Source of the DNA: Rodentibacter caecimuris
GTDB lineage: Bacteria; Pseudomonadota; Gammaproteobacteria; Enterobacterales; Pasteurellaceae
Direction of reading: 5' to 3'
Assembly (NCBI RefSeq): GCF_001019715.1
Contig: NZ_BBXJ01000001.1
Span: 434,001-498,000, forward strand
Length of the DNA stretch: 64,000 nt
The notes below the pieces were generated by a model. It was given only the letters and a program-made list of their open reading frames with translations. It was not told where the DNA came from and ran no database searches. Both the position numbers and the translations under genes were made by a program. Shown here piece after piece: positions 40,115 to 51,398 of the stretch (position 1 is the stretch's first letter; every line of letters begins with the position of its first letter).

Positions 40115-41251
40115 TTAGTATAATGAGTTTGTGTTTTCTTCCACAAAGCCTTCATCCAAACGACCAAACATTTTGAAGTATGACCAAACGGTATAAGCAA
40201 GGGAAATAACCACAAATACCAGCGCTAAGAAAAGCATCCAAGTTAGCGTTAATTCGCTTGATGTTGCATCCCACATTAATAAACTCTGTTCAGGATGTGA
40301 GCTTGAAGGCATCACAAATGGGAACATAGAAACTGCTGCAGTAATAATCACACCAGCCATAGTTAATGAAGAAAATAAAAATGCAAAACCACAACGATTC
40401 GCTTTTGAGAAAATCACATTCAATAATGCGCTCACCACTGCTAGGGCTGGGAAAATCCACAAAATAGGCATCTCATTGAAGTTTCTGAACCATGCTCCGG
40501 TTTCAACTGCCACTTCTTTACCCATAGGTGAAGATGGCGCAAAGTGATCGATAGTACTGGTAACAACATAGCCATCTTTGAAGTATAACCATACACCTGC
40601 AAGGATAAAGGCGATTAAAGTTACAAATGCACCAACTTGAGTTATTGCACGGACTCTATCTCTTAATTCGGAGGTCGTTTTCATTTGTAACCAATTTGCG
40701 CCGTGTGTTACAAGCATTGCTAAGCTAATCACACCACATAGCAAAGCAAATGGATTTAACAATGCAAAGAACGAACCGGTATAAGTCACCTGTGCGATTT
40801 CATTAAATTCAAATGGAACACCTTGTAATAAGTTACCAAATGCCACACCGAAAACTAATGCAGGAACAAAACCACCGGTAAATAAGCCCCAATCCCATAC
40901 AGCACGCCACGTCGGGTTATCAATTTTTGCACGATACTCAAAACCGATTGGACGGAAGAATAGTGCGGCTAATACTAACACAAGTGCAATATAGAAACCT
41001 GAGAACGATACAGCATATACAATTGGCCATGCCGCAAACACTGCACCACCGGCAGTTAATAACCAAACTTGGTTACCATCCCAGTGAGGAGCAATTGAGT
41101 TAATCATAATACGGCGTTCCACTTCTTTTTTACCCGCAACAGGTAAAAGTGCGGTCACGCCCATATCAAATCCGTCGGTTACAGAAAAACCGATTAGCAA
41201 TACAACGACTAACACCCACCAAATAAAACGTAGAAATTCATAATCAATCAT
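40115..41251 (-). CDS. cydB: Cytochrome bd ubiquinol oxidase subunit II CydB
   Basis: Second main subunit of the high-affinity terminal oxidase. The 378-residue protein has about eight to nine membrane segments and the diagnostic N-terminus MIDYEFLRFIWWVLVVVLLIGFSVTDGFDMGVTALLP. HWDGNQVWLLTAGGAVFAAWP follows near residue 57. It lies 14 bases after cydA and before cydX, clearly one operon. Confidence 0.97.
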   Translation of the reverse strand: MIDYEFLRFIWWVLVVVLLIGFSVTDGFDMGVTALLPVAGKKEVERRIMINSIAPHWDGNQVWLLTAGGAVFAAWPIVYAVSFSGFYIALVLVLAALFFRPIGFEYRAKIDNPTWRAVWDWGLFTGGFVPALVFGVAFGNLLQGVPFEFNEIAQVTYTGSFFALLNPFALLCGVISLAMLVTHGANWLQMKTTSELRDRVRAITQVGAFVTLIAFILAGVWLYFKDGYVVTSTIDHFAPSSPMGKEVAVETGAWFRNFNEMPILWIFPALAVVSALLNVIFSKANRCGFAFLFSSLTMAGVIITAAVSMFPFVMPSSSHPEQSLLMWDATSSELTLTWMLFLALVFVVISLAYTVWSYFKMFGRLDEGFVEENTNSLY

Positions 41252-41265
41252 AATTCGTCTCCTGC

Positions 41266-42831
41266 TTATTTAGATGATTGTTCAAAGTAGTATTTGCCGG
41301 TTTTCAATGCACTCGGACCTAAACGTGCATATTTAAACATTAAATACATTTCAACAATGATAAACGCTAAGTAAAGTGCACAAATTAAACCAATAGAGAA
41401 CCAAAGATCACCTACAGCTAAATTTGAAGCGGATACACCGACCGGTAACACTTCATAAATAGCCCATGGCTGACGACCATACTCAGCTAAGAACCAACCA
41501 CATTCAATAGCAATCCAAGGTAAAGGCAAACTCCATAATAATGCTTTTAACAATAATGGACTTTGAGTCACTTTATTACGTAAGTTTTGAACAAAAGCAC
41601 CCAGTGCTAATAGTGCAAGTAAACCGCCTACAGCAAGCATTGCGCGGAATGCCCAAAAGTTAGGGCCTACATTTGGAATAGTGTCGCGTGCAGCTTGTTT
41701 AATTTGTTCTTCTGTCGCATCCACTACTTTATCCGTATAGCGTTTTAACAATAAACCGAAACCAAGATCTTTTTTCACATCTTCAAATTTTGCTTTCGTT
41801 TCCGGATTAACTTGACCTGATGCTTTTTTCTCTGCTTTCAATTGAGTGAAAAGATCATAAGCAACAATACCATTGCGCACTCTTTGCTCATTTAAAGCTT
41901 GAAGTTCTTTCAAACCTGTAATTTCAGTATCAAAAGAACGGGTTGCAACTATACCTCCAACCATCGGTACGCTGATTTCAAAATCATTTTTCATTTCAGC
42001 AGTATTAGGAATTGCAGCTATATGAAATGATGCCGGAGCTGGTTGGGTTTCGAATTCTGCCTCCATCGCTGCTAATTTTACCGGTTGAGCTTTACCAATA
42101 TCGTAACCTGATTCATCACCAAGAATTAATACTGAGATAGAAGCAATAAAACCAAAGGTTGCAGCTATAGAGAAAGAACGTTTTGCAAATCCAAGATCAC
42201 GACCTTTTAATAAATAGTATGCACTGATCCCCAATACGAAGAATGCCCCCGTTACATAACCGGCAGAAAGCGTATGTAAGAATTTACTTTGTGCAACCGG
42301 ATTTAACCATAAATCCATGAAGCTGGTCATTTCCATACGTACAGTTTCAAAGTTGAATTCTGATGCGACCGGATTTTGCATCCAACCATTTGCAACAAGG
42401 ATCCACATTGCGGAGAGATTTGAACCAAACGCAACACAGTATGTGGTCAGTAAATGTTTACCTTTCGATAAACGCTCCCAACCGAAGAAAAATAAACCAA
42501 CAAATGTTGATTCTAAGAAAAATGCAAGCAATGCTTCAATCGCCAACGGCGCACCGAAAATATCACCTACATAATGAGAATAGTAAGACCAGTTAGTACC
42601 AAATTGGAATTCCATAATGATACCGGTAGTCACCCCAAGGGCAAAGTTAATACCAAATAACTTACCCCAGAATTTTGTCATATCTTTATAGACTTCTTTG
42701 CCTGTTACAACATAGGTGGTTTCCATAATTACTAATACGAAAGTCAAACCTAATGTTAAAGGGACAAAAATGAAGTGATATAACGCAGTCAAGGCAAACT
42801 GTAAGCGAGAAAGTTCAACAACGTCTAACAT
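41266..42831 (-). CDS. cydA: Cytochrome bd ubiquinol oxidase subunit I CydA
   Basis: Heme-bearing subunit that oxidises quinol and reduces oxygen at low oxygen tension. I chose the ATG at 42831 because it gives [20 protein letters not shown], which puts the heme b595 ligand at His19 as in E. coli, and GAGG lies upstream; the frame is open 11 codons further. The protein is 521 residues, the long Q-loop form. Low-oxygen control by ArcA or FNR is expected, but I see no clear site. Confidence 0.96.
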   Translation of the reverse strand: MLDVVELSRLQFALTALYHFIFVPLTLGLTFVLVIMETTYVVTGKEVYKDMTKFWGKLFGINFALGVTTGIIMEFQFGTNWSYYSHYVGDIFGAPLAIEALLAFFLESTFVGLFFFGWERLSKGKHLLTTYCVAFGSNLSAMWILVANGWMQNPVASEFNFETVRMEMTSFMDLWLNPVAQSKFLHTLSAGYVTGAFFVLGISAYYLLKGRDLGFAKRSFSIAATFGFIASISVLILGDESGYDIGKAQPVKLAAMEAEFETQPAPASFHIAAIPNTAEMKNDFEISVPMVGGIVATRSFDTEITGLKELQALNEQRVRNGIVAYDLFTQLKAEKKASGQVNPETKAKFEDVKKDLGFGLLLKRYTDKVVDATEEQIKQAARDTIPNVGPNFWAFRAMLAVGGLLALLALGAFVQNLRNKVTQSPLLLKALLWSLPLPWIAIECGWFLAEYGRQPWAIYEVLPVGVSASNLAVGDLWFSIGLICALYLAFIIVEMYLMFKYARLGPSALKTGKYYFEQSSK

Positions 42832-43241
42832 CCCAACCTCTTGTAAAAATGACAAGTCACTCACTATGATTAATAAAGACTATTCTTTAAATAACCACCC
42901 CAAATACCTAATTAAACCACTAGATCCAATTAAGCAAACACTAAATCACTACACATAATAAACCTTTTTAAGAATTACAATAAAATAAAACGATGAATTA
43001 TGAAGCAGACAACTCAGAATAGGTAGTATTCTACAACTAATCATAAGGATAAAAAACAGCTAAAATGTTATCTCGCTCACATTTTTGATATAAACTGGAA
43101 AAAATTTTGCCTATTTTCTAATAAAAATTAATCATCTACAAAAATATTGATTAATATCTAGACATTCACTGCATATTTTGCTATTTTCACCGACGGCTAA
43201 ATTTAGAGATATTTGGATAATTTTTGTTAAAGGATTTCACA
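42832..43241. promoter_or_regulatory. Divergent cydA/43242 gene region
   Basis: About 410 AT-rich bases hold the promoters of cydA (minus) and the small exported protein (plus). A perfect inverted repeat, ATTAATCA (43127-43134) with TGATTAAT (43148-43155), 13-base spacer, could be a regulator site. The long cydA leader suggests several promoters. No open frame was convincing. Confidence 0.4.
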
Positions 43242-43547
43242 ATGAAGAAAATTTCAATGATTTTGACCGCACTTTTTTCACTCGGGTCATTTTCAACAAT
43301 TGCCGCACCGCAGAAATCTAATGAAATGCTACCGCAATGTGCTCAATTATTTAAAGAAGCAGAAAATTTAATCATTCAAGCGGAAAAACAGCCCGGTACA
43401 CATACTCAGGTTAGTAAAATTAAAAATAAACTCAATCAAAGTAAAAAACAAATTCTCGAAATGGAACTTGCTACCCAACTAAAAAGTTGTAATGTAGGAC
43501 TGGCGAAACTAAATAGTATGAAAGATAGTTCCGAACAAACTAATTAA
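43242..43547 (+). CDS. Small exported protein, DUF5339-like
   Basis: A 101-residue protein from the ATG at 43242 (ribosome binding site AAAGGA), starting MKKISMILTALFSLGSFSTIAA, a clear signal peptide with cleavage after IAA. The mature 80 residues are helical and charged, with two cysteines (QCAQLF and KSCNVG) that could form a disulfide. It resembles the DUF5339 family of Pasteurellaceae. No function is known. An uptake sequence lies within the signal peptide codons, and a terminator follows. Confidence 0.72.
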   Translation: MKKISMILTALFSLGSFSTIAAPQKSNEMLPQCAQLFKEAENLIIQAEKQPGTHTQVSKIKNKLNQSKKQILEMELATQLKSCNVGLAKLNSMKDSSEQTN

Positions 43548-43562
43548 CCTAAGTATTAAATC

Positions 43563-43599
43563 AAAAAAGACTTATTGAAAATTTCAGTAAGTCTTTTTT
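43563..43599. terminator. Terminator after the 43242 gene
   Basis: Long stem AAAAAAGACTTA (43563-43574) with TAAGTCTTTTTT (43588-43599), extended inward by TTGAAA with TTTCAG. It works for both the plus-strand gene and ruvB, which ends nearby on the minus strand. Confidence 0.9.
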
Positions 43600-43612
43600 G
43601 TTATTCGTTTGT

Positions 43613-44620
43613 TTAAGATGCCAGTTTTTGCAAACCAAAATGGCGATAAGTTTGTGCTGTTGCAATCCTTCCACGTGGAGTACGCTGTAAAAAGCCTTGT
43701 TGAATTAAGTAAGGTTCCAATACATCTTCAATAGTATCACGCTCCTCACCTATCGCTGCAGCCAAGTTATCCAATCCAACCGGCCCGCCATCAAAACGCT
43801 CAATTACGGCACTCAATAATTTTCGGTCTAAATAATCAAAGCCGGCATCATCAACATCTAACATAGAAAGCGCTTGCTTCGCTATATCCAAAGAAATCAC
43901 CCCTCCATTTCTTACATCAGCATAATCACGTACACGGCGTAATAAACGATTAGCAATACGTGGAGTGCCGCGAGAACGGCGGGCAACTTCAAAAGCAGCC
44001 TGTTGTTCTAATTCAAGGTTTAAACAAACCGCACTTCGAGCAACAATTGAGGTTAAATCTTCTACCGAATAAAATTCTAAACGCTGTACGATACCAAAAC
44101 GATCGCGTAAAGGCGAAGTCAAAGAGCCGGCTCGCGTTGTTGCTCCTACTAAAGTAAAGGGAGGTAACTCCAATTTTATGGAACGTGCCGCCGGCCCTTC
44201 CCCAATCATAATATCCAATTGGTAATCTTCCATTGCCGGATAAAGCACTTCTTCAATAGCCGGTGAAAGGCGATGAATTTCATCAATAAACAGCACATCA
44301 TAGGGTTCGAGATTCGTTAGCATTGCTGCCAAATCACCGGCTTTTTCTAAAACAGGGCCTGAGGTTGTACGAATATTCACGCCCATTTCATTCGCTACAA
44401 TATTGGCAAGCGTCGTTTTACCCAACCCGGGAGGGCCGAAAATCAACAAATGGTCTAAAGCATCTTTGCGTAATTTTGCGGCTTTAATAAAAATATCCAT
44501 TTGTTCGCATACTTGTGCCTGCCCAACATAATCAGCCAGTAATTTGGGACGAATTGCACGGTCGATCACGTCTTCATCAAGTTTCGCTTGACTACTAATA
44601 ATTCTATCTGCTTCAATCAT
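43613..44620 (-). CDS. ruvB: Holliday junction helicase ATPase RuvB
   Basis: AAA+ motor that drives branch migration at Holliday junctions with RuvA. Walker [10 protein letters not shown] lies at 62-70, Walker [10 protein letters not shown] near 109, and the arginine-rich sensor region [18 protein letters not shown] near 162. The 335 residues include the C-terminal winged helix. It follows ruvA by 10 bases and ends the transcript. Confidence 0.97.
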   Translation of the reverse strand: MIEADRIISSQAKLDEDVIDRAIRPKLLADYVGQAQVCEQMDIFIKAAKLRKDALDHLLIFGPPGLGKTTLANIVANEMGVNIRTTSGPVLEKAGDLAAMLTNLEPYDVLFIDEIHRLSPAIEEVLYPAMEDYQLDIMIGEGPAARSIKLELPPFTLVGATTRAGSLTSPLRDRFGIVQRLEFYSVEDLTSIVARSAVCLNLELEQQAAFEVARRSRGTPRIANRLLRRVRDYADVRNGGVISLDIAKQALSMLDVDDAGFDYLDRKLLSAVIERFDGGPVGLDNLAAAIGEERDTIEDVLEPYLIQQGFLQRTPRGRIATAQTYRHFGLQKLAS

Positions 44621-44630
44621 CCGTTTTCCC

Positions 44631-45245
44631 TTATAACGCCGCTTTTAAGGCTTCACGAATTAGTTGTTCGCTATTTAATTCCGGTTTTATCACGCTTTTA
44701 ACCATTTTTGCAGCATCCGCTGGTTTATACCCTAATGCGATCAATGCCGAAACGGCTTCATTTTCTGAGTTTTCTTGATATGAAATAGCCGCAGGCTCGC
44801 TAGATATATGCTTACTTTCTATAAAGAATTCATTTTGTTTCACACCTTTAAATTTTCCTTTTAATTCAACCAATAGACGCTCTGCGGTTTTTTTGCCTAC
44901 GCCCGGAATTTTAACGAGTTTGGAAAGCTCTTCATGTTCAATTGCATAAGCAAATTGCTCAACAGACATTGCTGATAAAATTGCCAGTGCCAATTTTGGT
45001 CCAACACCATTGGTTTTAATTAATTCACGAAATAAAGTGCGGTCAGTTTTTTGTGCAAATCCAAAAAGTAAATGGGCGTCTTCTCGAATAGCAAGATGAG
45101 TAAACAAGGTTGTTTCCTGTCCGAGCTCAGGCAAGTCATAAAAGCTCGTCATCGGCAAAAGTAACTCATACCCAACGCCTTGCACATCAATTAAAATTTC
45201 AGGAGGTTGTTTTTCTAATAGAATACCTGTTAAACGACCAATCAT
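44631..45245 (-). CDS. ruvA: Holliday junction binding protein RuvA
   Basis: Tetrameric protein that holds the four-way junction flat and recruits RuvB. The N-terminal OB domain starts [28 protein letters not shown]. Two helix-hairpin-helix motifs follow: [14 protein letters not shown] and [17 protein letters not shown]. The C-terminal UBA-like domain ([20 protein letters not shown]) binds RuvB. It sits between ruvC (60-base gap) and ruvB. Confidence 0.97.
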   Translation of the reverse strand: MIGRLTGILLEKQPPEILIDVQGVGYELLLPMTSFYDLPELGQETTLFTHLAIREDAHLLFGFAQKTDRTLFRELIKTNGVGPKLALAILSAMSVEQFAYAIEHEELSKLVKIPGVGKKTAERLLVELKGKFKGVKQNEFFIESKHISSEPAAISYQENSENEAVSALIALGYKPADAAKMVKSVIKPELNSEQLIREALKAAL

Positions 45246-45305
45246 AATTTATCCATAAGCATAAAAGTTTTGCATAGAATAAAATAAAACTGGACGAACA
45301 TCCAG

Positions 45306-45878
45306 TTATTTCTTTAACCGAAAACGCCCTCGGCTATAACGAGTTTTTAAAAGTGCGGTGATTTTTTCTTGGGTTTCCACTATTTTTGCAGAACCCGCAA
45401 TATGCAAAGAATGATTCATAGTATGGGCGTGGGTAATCGCAATTGCTAAGGCATCTGCCGCATCCGATTGCGGTTTATCGGAAAGTTTCAGAATACGCGT
45501 AACCATATCCTGAACCTGAATCTTATCTGCTGCCCCCACACCAACAACGGTTTGTTTCACTAATCTCGCCGCATACTCAAATACCGGCAAGTCGTGATTT
45601 ACCGCAGCGACAATCGCTGTGCCCCTTGCCTGCCCCAATTTCAGTGCTGAATCTGCATTTTTTGCCATAAAGACTTGTTCAATCGCAAACATATCCGGCT
45701 GAAACTGCTGAATAATTTCACTGACTCCGGCATAGATGCGTTTTAAACGGCTGGGGAGATCGTCCACCACCGTACGAATTGCGCCGCTGCCGAGGTAATC
45801 TAATTGTCGCCCTGTTTGCTTAATGACACCGTAACCAGTCACTCTTGATCCTGGATCGATACCTAAAATTATTGTCAT
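45306..45878 (-). CDS. ruvC: Holliday junction resolvase RuvC
   Basis: Endonuclease that cuts Holliday junctions. The acidic catalytic residues are visible: Asp8 ([13 protein letters not shown]), Glu67 (FAIEQVF), and Asp139 and Asp142 ([14 protein letters not shown]). Length 190 residues. It lies downstream of a lipoprotein gene with a terminator between them, so it probably has its own promoter near 45880-45941. Confidence 0.97.
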   Translation of the reverse strand: MTIILGIDPGSRVTGYGVIKQTGRQLDYLGSGAIRTVVDDLPSRLKRIYAGVSEIIQQFQPDMFAIEQVFMAKNADSALKLGQARGTAIVAAVNHDLPVFEYAARLVKQTVVGVGAADKIQVQDMVTRILKLSDKPQSDAADALAIAITHAHTMNHSLHIAGSAKIVETQEKITALLKTRYSRGRFRLKK

Positions 45879-45898
45879 TTACGCTCAACCTAAAAAAT

Positions 45899-45919
45899 AG
45901 GGACACACTGGGTGTCCCT
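45899..45919 (-). terminator. Terminator between the 46469 lipoprotein and ruvC
   Basis: Perfect stem AGGGACAC (45899-45906) with GTGTCCCT (45912-45919), five-base loop, followed on the minus strand by a run of six T. Confidence 0.88.
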
Positions 45920-45941
45920 TAAAACAAATTGAAATACTTAC

Positions 45942-46469
45942 TTATTCATTATTCATTTTAGCGGTAGCCAATTCATCAATTTTACAGTTTTTCACTAAAA
46001 TTTGATCGGTTTGTTTACCTAATTTGGTCAACATTACTGAAGACGATTTATCAAATGTTTCAAGTGAGAAATCTACATCAGCATTCCAACGGTAAGATTT
46101 AGATTCAAAGGTTACTGGGTTTGGGGCTTTTTCATTGACTTTTAAGTCTTTGATCGCTTTTTTACCAAAAGCAATATTTACATTTTTCGCTTTACCGGCC
46201 TCAAAACCATAAGTGGCAATAACCAATGTGTTATCTTTACAAAGATACACAGCCGATTTTGTTGCAGTATCTAATTTATCCGTTACGGTTTTCACTGTGC
46301 TAGATACACCATCTTTCACGCTAGTTACCGCTTGTGAAGCACCGCCTACAACCGCATTAGTTGTTTTGCTGATAGCATCTGTGGTGTTTGAGACAACATC
46401 AGATGCGGTTGAACAGGCAGATAATACGAGTGCCGCTGCAAGTGCCGGGGCAAATTTCATCAATTTCAT
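45942..46469 (-). CDS. Lipoprotein of unknown function
   Basis: A 175-residue lipoprotein, lipobox ending at Cys19 (ALVLSAC). Residues 20-75 form an amphipathic stretch rich in Thr, Ser, Val and Asp (SDVVSNTTDAISKTTNAVV type), like a long surface helix. A compact domain with two cysteines follows (AVYLCKDNTLVIATYGF and VKNCKIDE), loosely like MliC-type lysozyme inhibitor folds. I do not recognise the family. The ATG at 46469 has a strong ribosome binding site (AAGGAG). It lies between yebC and ruvC and has its own terminator. Confidence 0.75.
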   Translation of the reverse strand: MKLMKFAPALAAALVLSACSTASDVVSNTTDAISKTTNAVVGGASQAVTSVKDGVSSTVKTVTDKLDTATKSAVYLCKDNTLVIATYGFEAGKAKNVNIAFGKKAIKDLKVNEKAPNPVTFESKSYRWNADVDFSLETFDKSSSVMLTKLGKQTDQILVKNCKIDELATAKMNNE

Positions 46470-46490
46470 TCGAACTCCTTCGAGCAAAAA

Positions 46491-47231
46491 CTAAAGTAGT
46501 GCAGCAACCTCATCGCTGATCTCACCGTTGTGATAGACATTCTGGACATCATCACACTCTTCCAGCATATCGATCAATTTTAATAATTTCGGTGCGGTTT
46601 CTGCGTCTAAATCAACAGTAGTTGAAGGAATCATTGTTACTTCAGCAGATTCCACTTTAAAACCGGCTCCTTCAATACCGTCACGCACTGTCCCTAATTC
46701 TTCCCAAGCGGTATAAATCTCAAAGCTACCGTCTTCTTGCTGCTGAATATCGTCTGCGCCCGCTTCAATCGCCGCTTCCGTTAAAGCGTCTTCATCTGCG
46801 GCTCCAATCAAAATCAAGCCTTTTTTACTAAAGAGATAGCCGACCGAGCCTTCCGTACCCAAATTTCCACCACATTTGGTAAAACTTGGACGAACTTGAG
46901 AGATTGTCCGGTTTGCGTTGTCGCTTAGACACTCAACCATCACAGCAGTTCCACCCGGACCGTAACCTTCGTACACTTTTGTTTCCATATTGGTGTCATC
47001 GCCACCGCCGACGCCCCGCTCAATCGCGCGGTTAATCGTATCCCGTGTCATATTGCTGGATAAGGCTTTATCCACCGCTGCACGCAGACGTGGGTTTGCC
47101 GACACATCGCCACCACCTAATTTTGCGGCAGTCACCAATTCACGAATTAATTTTGTAAAAATTTTCCCACGCTGCGCATCTTGTGCCGCTTTGCGGTGTT
47201 TAATGTTAGCCCACTTACTATGACCTGCCAT
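46491..47231 (-). CDS. yebC: YebC-family translation/transcription factor
   Basis: Cytoplasmic protein of the YebC/PmpR/TACO1 family; members act in transcription control or help ribosomes through difficult sequences. The 246 residues begin [32 protein letters not shown], the diagnostic start. It keeps its common neighbours nudB and ruvC, although a lipoprotein gene separates it from ruvC here. Confidence 0.95.
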   Translation of the reverse strand: MAGHSKWANIKHRKAAQDAQRGKIFTKLIRELVTAAKLGGGDVSANPRLRAAVDKALSSNMTRDTINRAIERGVGGGDDTNMETKVYEGYGPGGTAVMVECLSDNANRTISQVRPSFTKCGGNLGTEGSVGYLFSKKGLILIGAADEDALTEAAIEAGADDIQQQEDGSFEIYTAWEELGTVRDGIEGAGFKVESAEVTMIPSTTVDLDAETAPKLLKLIDMLEECDDVQNVYHNGEISDEVAALL

Positions 47232-47258
47232 TTTGTTTTCCTTCTTAAAATTATTTTG

Positions 47259-47729
47259 TTAAAACGGATAATTTTTCGTTTCAACAAATGTATCATTTAA
47301 TAAATATTTTCTGATCGCTTCAGCATTATTCGGGGATTTTGTCATTCTAACGGCTTGTTCCGCCGAGACCCATTGATACGCCAAATGTTCCGATAATTGT
47401 GGGATAAATTCCCGTTCCACTGCCAACAAAAACCAATGTTCCCGGCAATGGGTAACATTCGGTGCGTATTTATAGCGGAAATGTGGAAAAATTTCAAATT
47501 CTATGCTCTTATTGCAATCAAAAAGTGCGGTAGAATTTTCCGTTATTTTTAACCGCACTTCTTCCCACAACTCCCGAATTACCGCTTGACGTGGCGTTTC
47601 ATTTTCTTCTAAAGAACCGGTAACGGATTGCCAAAAAGTCGGATCATCTTGACGTTGAAGCATTAGCACTCGCCCGCTACTTTGGGCATAGATCAGCACT
47701 AAAACGGAATAGGGATTTTTATACTTCAT
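47259..47729 (-). CDS. nudB: Dihydroneopterin triphosphate diphosphatase NudB
   Basis: Nudix hydrolase that acts in folate synthesis on dihydroneopterin triphosphate. The Nudix box is complete at residues 38-58 (GSLEENETPRQAVIRELWEEV). The 156-residue length and the C-terminal KSPNNAEAIRKYLL fit NudB. The start abuts the stop of the LOG gene. It lies between the LOG gene and yebC; in E. coli it follows aspS directly. Two uptake sequences lie in the gene. Confidence 0.92.
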   Translation of the reverse strand: MKYKNPYSVLVLIYAQSSGRVLMLQRQDDPTFWQSVTGSLEENETPRQAVIRELWEEVRLKITENSTALFDCNKSIEFEIFPHFRYKYAPNVTHCREHWFLLAVEREFIPQLSEHLAYQWVSAEQAVRMTKSPNNAEAIRKYLLNDTFVETKNYPF

Positions 47730-48290
47730 TTAATAACGTCTAATCTCAGGCGCTTGATAGGTGGCAATAAAGCGGGCGATTTCCTCTAAATCATCGGAAA
47801 ATAAAATTTTTTGGTAATCCTCTGTTGTGAGAAATGCTGATTTCACCATTTGCTCAAACAACATTTTGAGGGAATTGTAATAGCCACTTTGATTAAACAG
47901 AATACACGGGTTCGGGTTTTGCCCGATTCTCGCCCACGAAATCACCTCGCTAATTTCCTCTAGCGTCCCCGGCCCGCCGGCTAAGGCAATATAAGCATCG
48001 CCCAGCTCAATCATCTTTTTCTTACGCGCCTGCATCGTCTCTACGGTGATCAGCTGAGTTAAGCCGCCATGAGCCAATTCCCTCGCTTGCAAAAAAGTTG
48101 GGATAACGCCGATAACCTTACCGCCTTCAGCCAGTACGGTGTCGGCAATCACGCCCATCAGCCCCGCTCGTCCGCCACCGTAAATTAACGTATGCCGATT
48201 AGCGGCGATCCATTTACCCAAACTTACCGCCGAAGCCTGATAAACCGGATCATTGCCCAAACTTGCACCGCAATAAACGGTAATATTCAT
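47730..48290 (-). CDS. LOG-family nucleotide phosphoribohydrolase (TIGR00730)
   Basis: A 186-residue LOG-family protein. Both family motifs are present: GGGRAGLMG (near residue 39) and AGGPGTLEE (near 110), the latter being PGGxGTxxE-like. LOG proteins remove the base from nucleoside 5'-monophosphates, either cytokinin types or AMP; the substrate here is not known. It overlaps the MazG-like gene by 4 bases and abuts nudB, so all three form one unit of nucleotide-cleaning enzymes. Confidence 0.88.
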   Translation of the reverse strand: MNITVYCGASLGNDPVYQASAVSLGKWIAANRHTLIYGGGRAGLMGVIADTVLAEGGKVIGVIPTFLQARELAHGGLTQLITVETMQARKKKMIELGDAYIALAGGPGTLEEISEVISWARIGQNPNPCILFNQSGYYNSLKMLFEQMVKSAFLTTEDYQKILFSDDLEEIARFIATYQAPEIRRY

Positions 48291-48610
48291 TCTGTCTCCT
48301 CCAAACGCCGTTGTAATTTTTGTTGATTGTCTTGCATTATCCCCGCCAGCTCAAGTTGGTATTTGTCCGCTAAAATCGGCACATTATTTAGCACATCGCC
48401 TAACTCTTCCCGAATATGTGCCAAACGGGCTTGCCGAGATAATTGCGACTCATCAGCTCTATCCCGCCCGATTTCATACGCCCGCACCGCTTGTGCTAAT
48501 TCCCCGACTTCCTCCGTTAAAAAATTCAAACGAATAAAGGGATTATAGTCATACCACTGCCGACGTTTATAATATTTTACTAGCCAGTGTTGATAAGTTT
48601 GTAGTGTCAT
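48287..48610 (-). CDS. MazG-like nucleotide pyrophosphohydrolase
   Basis: A 107-residue all-helical protein with the MazG metal-binding motifs: EEVGELAQAV near residue 33 and REELGDVLNNV near 67 (the ExxE and ExxD pattern). Such proteins cleave nucleoside triphosphates to monophosphates. It is a single-domain form, unlike the two-domain E. coli MazG. Its stop overlaps the LOG gene start by 4 bases (ATGA). Substrate unknown. Confidence 0.82.
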   Translation of the reverse strand: MTLQTYQHWLVKYYKRRQWYDYNPFIRLNFLTEEVGELAQAVRAYEIGRDRADESQLSRQARLAHIREELGDVLNNVPILADKYQLELAGIMQDNQQKLQRRLEETE

Positions 48611-48658
48611 TTTATTTTTTGCATCATTTCAAGGAAATGTAACCCCTTGCGCTTAACA

Positions 48659-48693
48659 AAAGCCCCTTAAATCCGTGAGTTAAAGGGCTTTGT
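48659..48693 (-). terminator. Terminator after aspS
   Basis: Stem AAAGCCC (48659-48665) with GGGCTTT (48685-48691), extended inward by TTAA pairs, between aspS and the MazG-like gene. Confidence 0.75.
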
Positions 48694-48695
48694 GA

Positions 48696-50462
48696 TTATT
48701 CTTTAGCAGTAACGCTAATTGCCAGCTCATTCAACGCCTGCGGATTCGCAAAGCTCGGCGCTTCTGTCATCAAACACGCTGCTGCGGTGGTTTTCGGGAA
48801 AGCGATTACGTCTCGGATATTTTCCGTGCCGGTAAGCAGCATCGCTAAGCGATCTAAACCGAAGGCAAGGCCTGCGTGCGGCGGTGTACCAAATTTTAAA
48901 GCGTCAAGTAGGAAACCGAATTTTTCTTGCTGTTCCTGCTCGTTAATACCAAGAATACGGAATACGGTTTGTTGCATTTTCGGATCGAAAATTCGCACAG
49001 AACCACCGCCGACTTCATAGCCGTTAATCACCATATCGTAGGCATTGGCAACAGCATTAGTCGGATTGGCTTCCAATTCTTCTGGGGTAAAATCACGCGG
49101 TGAAGTGAACGGATGATGCATTGCGGCAAGACAGCCTTCTTCATCACGTTCAAACATTGGGAAATCAATAACCCAAAGCGGTTGCCATTCGTCTAAACGG
49201 GTTAAACCGAGATCACGCCCTAACTTCAAACGTAATGCGCCCATTGCATCGGTAGTAACATTCCATTTATCCGCACCAAAGAATAGAATGTCTCCAGTTT
49301 GCGGGCCAACTTTGGCAAACAAGGCTTTTAGCACGTCTTCATTTAAAAACTTAGCGATCGGGCTTTGCACACCGTCAAGACCGGTATTCACATCGTTCAC
49401 TTTTAACCACGCCAAGCCTTTTGCGCCGTAAATGCCGACAAATTGGGTGTATTCGTCAATCTGCTTACGTGTCATTTCATTACCGTTCGGCACACGAATC
49501 ACGGCAACACGGCCATTCGGATCATTCGCAGGTCCCTGGAATACTTTGAAATCCACATCTTTAACAATCTCTGCGACATCGACCAACTCTAGCGGATTAC
49601 GTAAATCCGGTTTATCGGAACCAAAACGACTCATCGCTTCATGCCACGTCATGATCGGGAATTTGCCGAGATCGACATTGAGAATATGTTTCCATAAGAC
49701 ATGGATCATATTTTCCATAATTTCACGTACTTCCGGCGCGGTTAAGAAAGAGGTTTCCACATCGATTTGGGTAAATTCCGGTTGGCGGTCGGCACGTAAA
49801 TCTTCATCACGGAAACATTTGACGATTTGGTAATAACGGTCAAACCCCGACATCATCAAAAGCTGTTTGAAAAGCTGCGGCGATTGTGGCAGGGCATAAA
49901 ATTTGCCTTTATGCACACGGCTCGGCACTAAATAATCCCGCGCGCCTTCCGGTGTGGCTTTAGTGAGCATTGGGGTTTCAATATCAAGGAAGCCGTTATC
50001 GTCCATAAATCGGCGCACAAAACTGGTGATTTTGGCACGGGTTTTCAAACGCTCCGCCATTTCCGGACGGCGTAAATCTAAATAACGGTATTTTAAACGC
50101 TGCTCTTCGGTATTATTTTGGTTGAAATCGAGCGGTAATACGTCGGAAGCATTATAAATTTTGAGTTCTTTGGCAAGCACTTCCACTTCACCCGTTGCCA
50201 TATTTTGATTAATTTGATTGTCTGGACGCGGGATTACTTCCCCTTTGATTTGAATACAAAATTCGTTACGCAACGTACTTGCGGCAGTAAGGGCATCTTG
50301 AAATTTCGGATCAAAATAGACTTGTACGATCCCTTCGCGATCTCTCATATCAATAAAAATCAAACCGCCTAAATCACGACGACGATGAACCCAACCGCTT
50401 AATATCACTTCTTGTCCGACATGGCTACGGTTTAGAGAACCGCAATAATGTGTACGCATCAT
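48696..50462 (-). CDS. aspS: Aspartyl-tRNA synthetase
   Basis: Class II synthetase that charges tRNA-Asp. The 588 residues have the N-terminal OB domain ([42 protein letters not shown]), the catalytic core with the motif 2 residues [18 protein letters not shown], the bacterial GAD insertion, and motif 3 ([13 protein letters not shown]). The start is ATG at 50462; a second ATG lies one codon in. It heads the minus-strand run to ruvB. Confidence 0.97.
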   Translation of the reverse strand: MMRTHYCGSLNRSHVGQEVILSGWVHRRRDLGGLIFIDMRDREGIVQVYFDPKFQDALTAASTLRNEFCIQIKGEVIPRPDNQINQNMATGEVEVLAKELKIYNASDVLPLDFNQNNTEEQRLKYRYLDLRRPEMAERLKTRAKITSFVRRFMDDNGFLDIETPMLTKATPEGARDYLVPSRVHKGKFYALPQSPQLFKQLLMMSGFDRYYQIVKCFRDEDLRADRQPEFTQIDVETSFLTAPEVREIMENMIHVLWKHILNVDLGKFPIMTWHEAMSRFGSDKPDLRNPLELVDVAEIVKDVDFKVFQGPANDPNGRVAVIRVPNGNEMTRKQIDEYTQFVGIYGAKGLAWLKVNDVNTGLDGVQSPIAKFLNEDVLKALFAKVGPQTGDILFFGADKWNVTTDAMGALRLKLGRDLGLTRLDEWQPLWVIDFPMFERDEEGCLAAMHHPFTSPRDFTPEELEANPTNAVANAYDMVINGYEVGGGSVRIFDPKMQQTVFRILGINEQEQQEKFGFLLDALKFGTPPHAGLAFGLDRLAMLLTGTENIRDVIAFPKTTAAACLMTEAPSFANPQALNELAISVTAKE

Positions 50463-50572
50463 TTTTTATATTCCTTTTATATTCTGAAATTAACGGGCTG
50501 ATTATACGGAAATTGATGTTGCTTTTAAATTGGAAACGGAAATTTATTTGCGCCTGATAAAACTTTCTCTAA

Positions 50573-51331
<759 letters not shown>

Positions 51332-51338
51332 TGAAATA

Positions 51339-51382
51339 AAAAAGCGCTCAATGTTACATAGGCTTTAAAATGAGCGCTTTTT
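51339..51382. terminator. Bidirectional terminator between cmoA and glpT
   Basis: Stem AAAAAGCGCTCA (51339-51350) with TGAGCGCTTTTT (51371-51382) and a 20-base loop, flanked by A and T runs, between convergent genes. Confidence 0.88.
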
Positions 51383-51398
51383 ATAGAAAAACTAAGAA

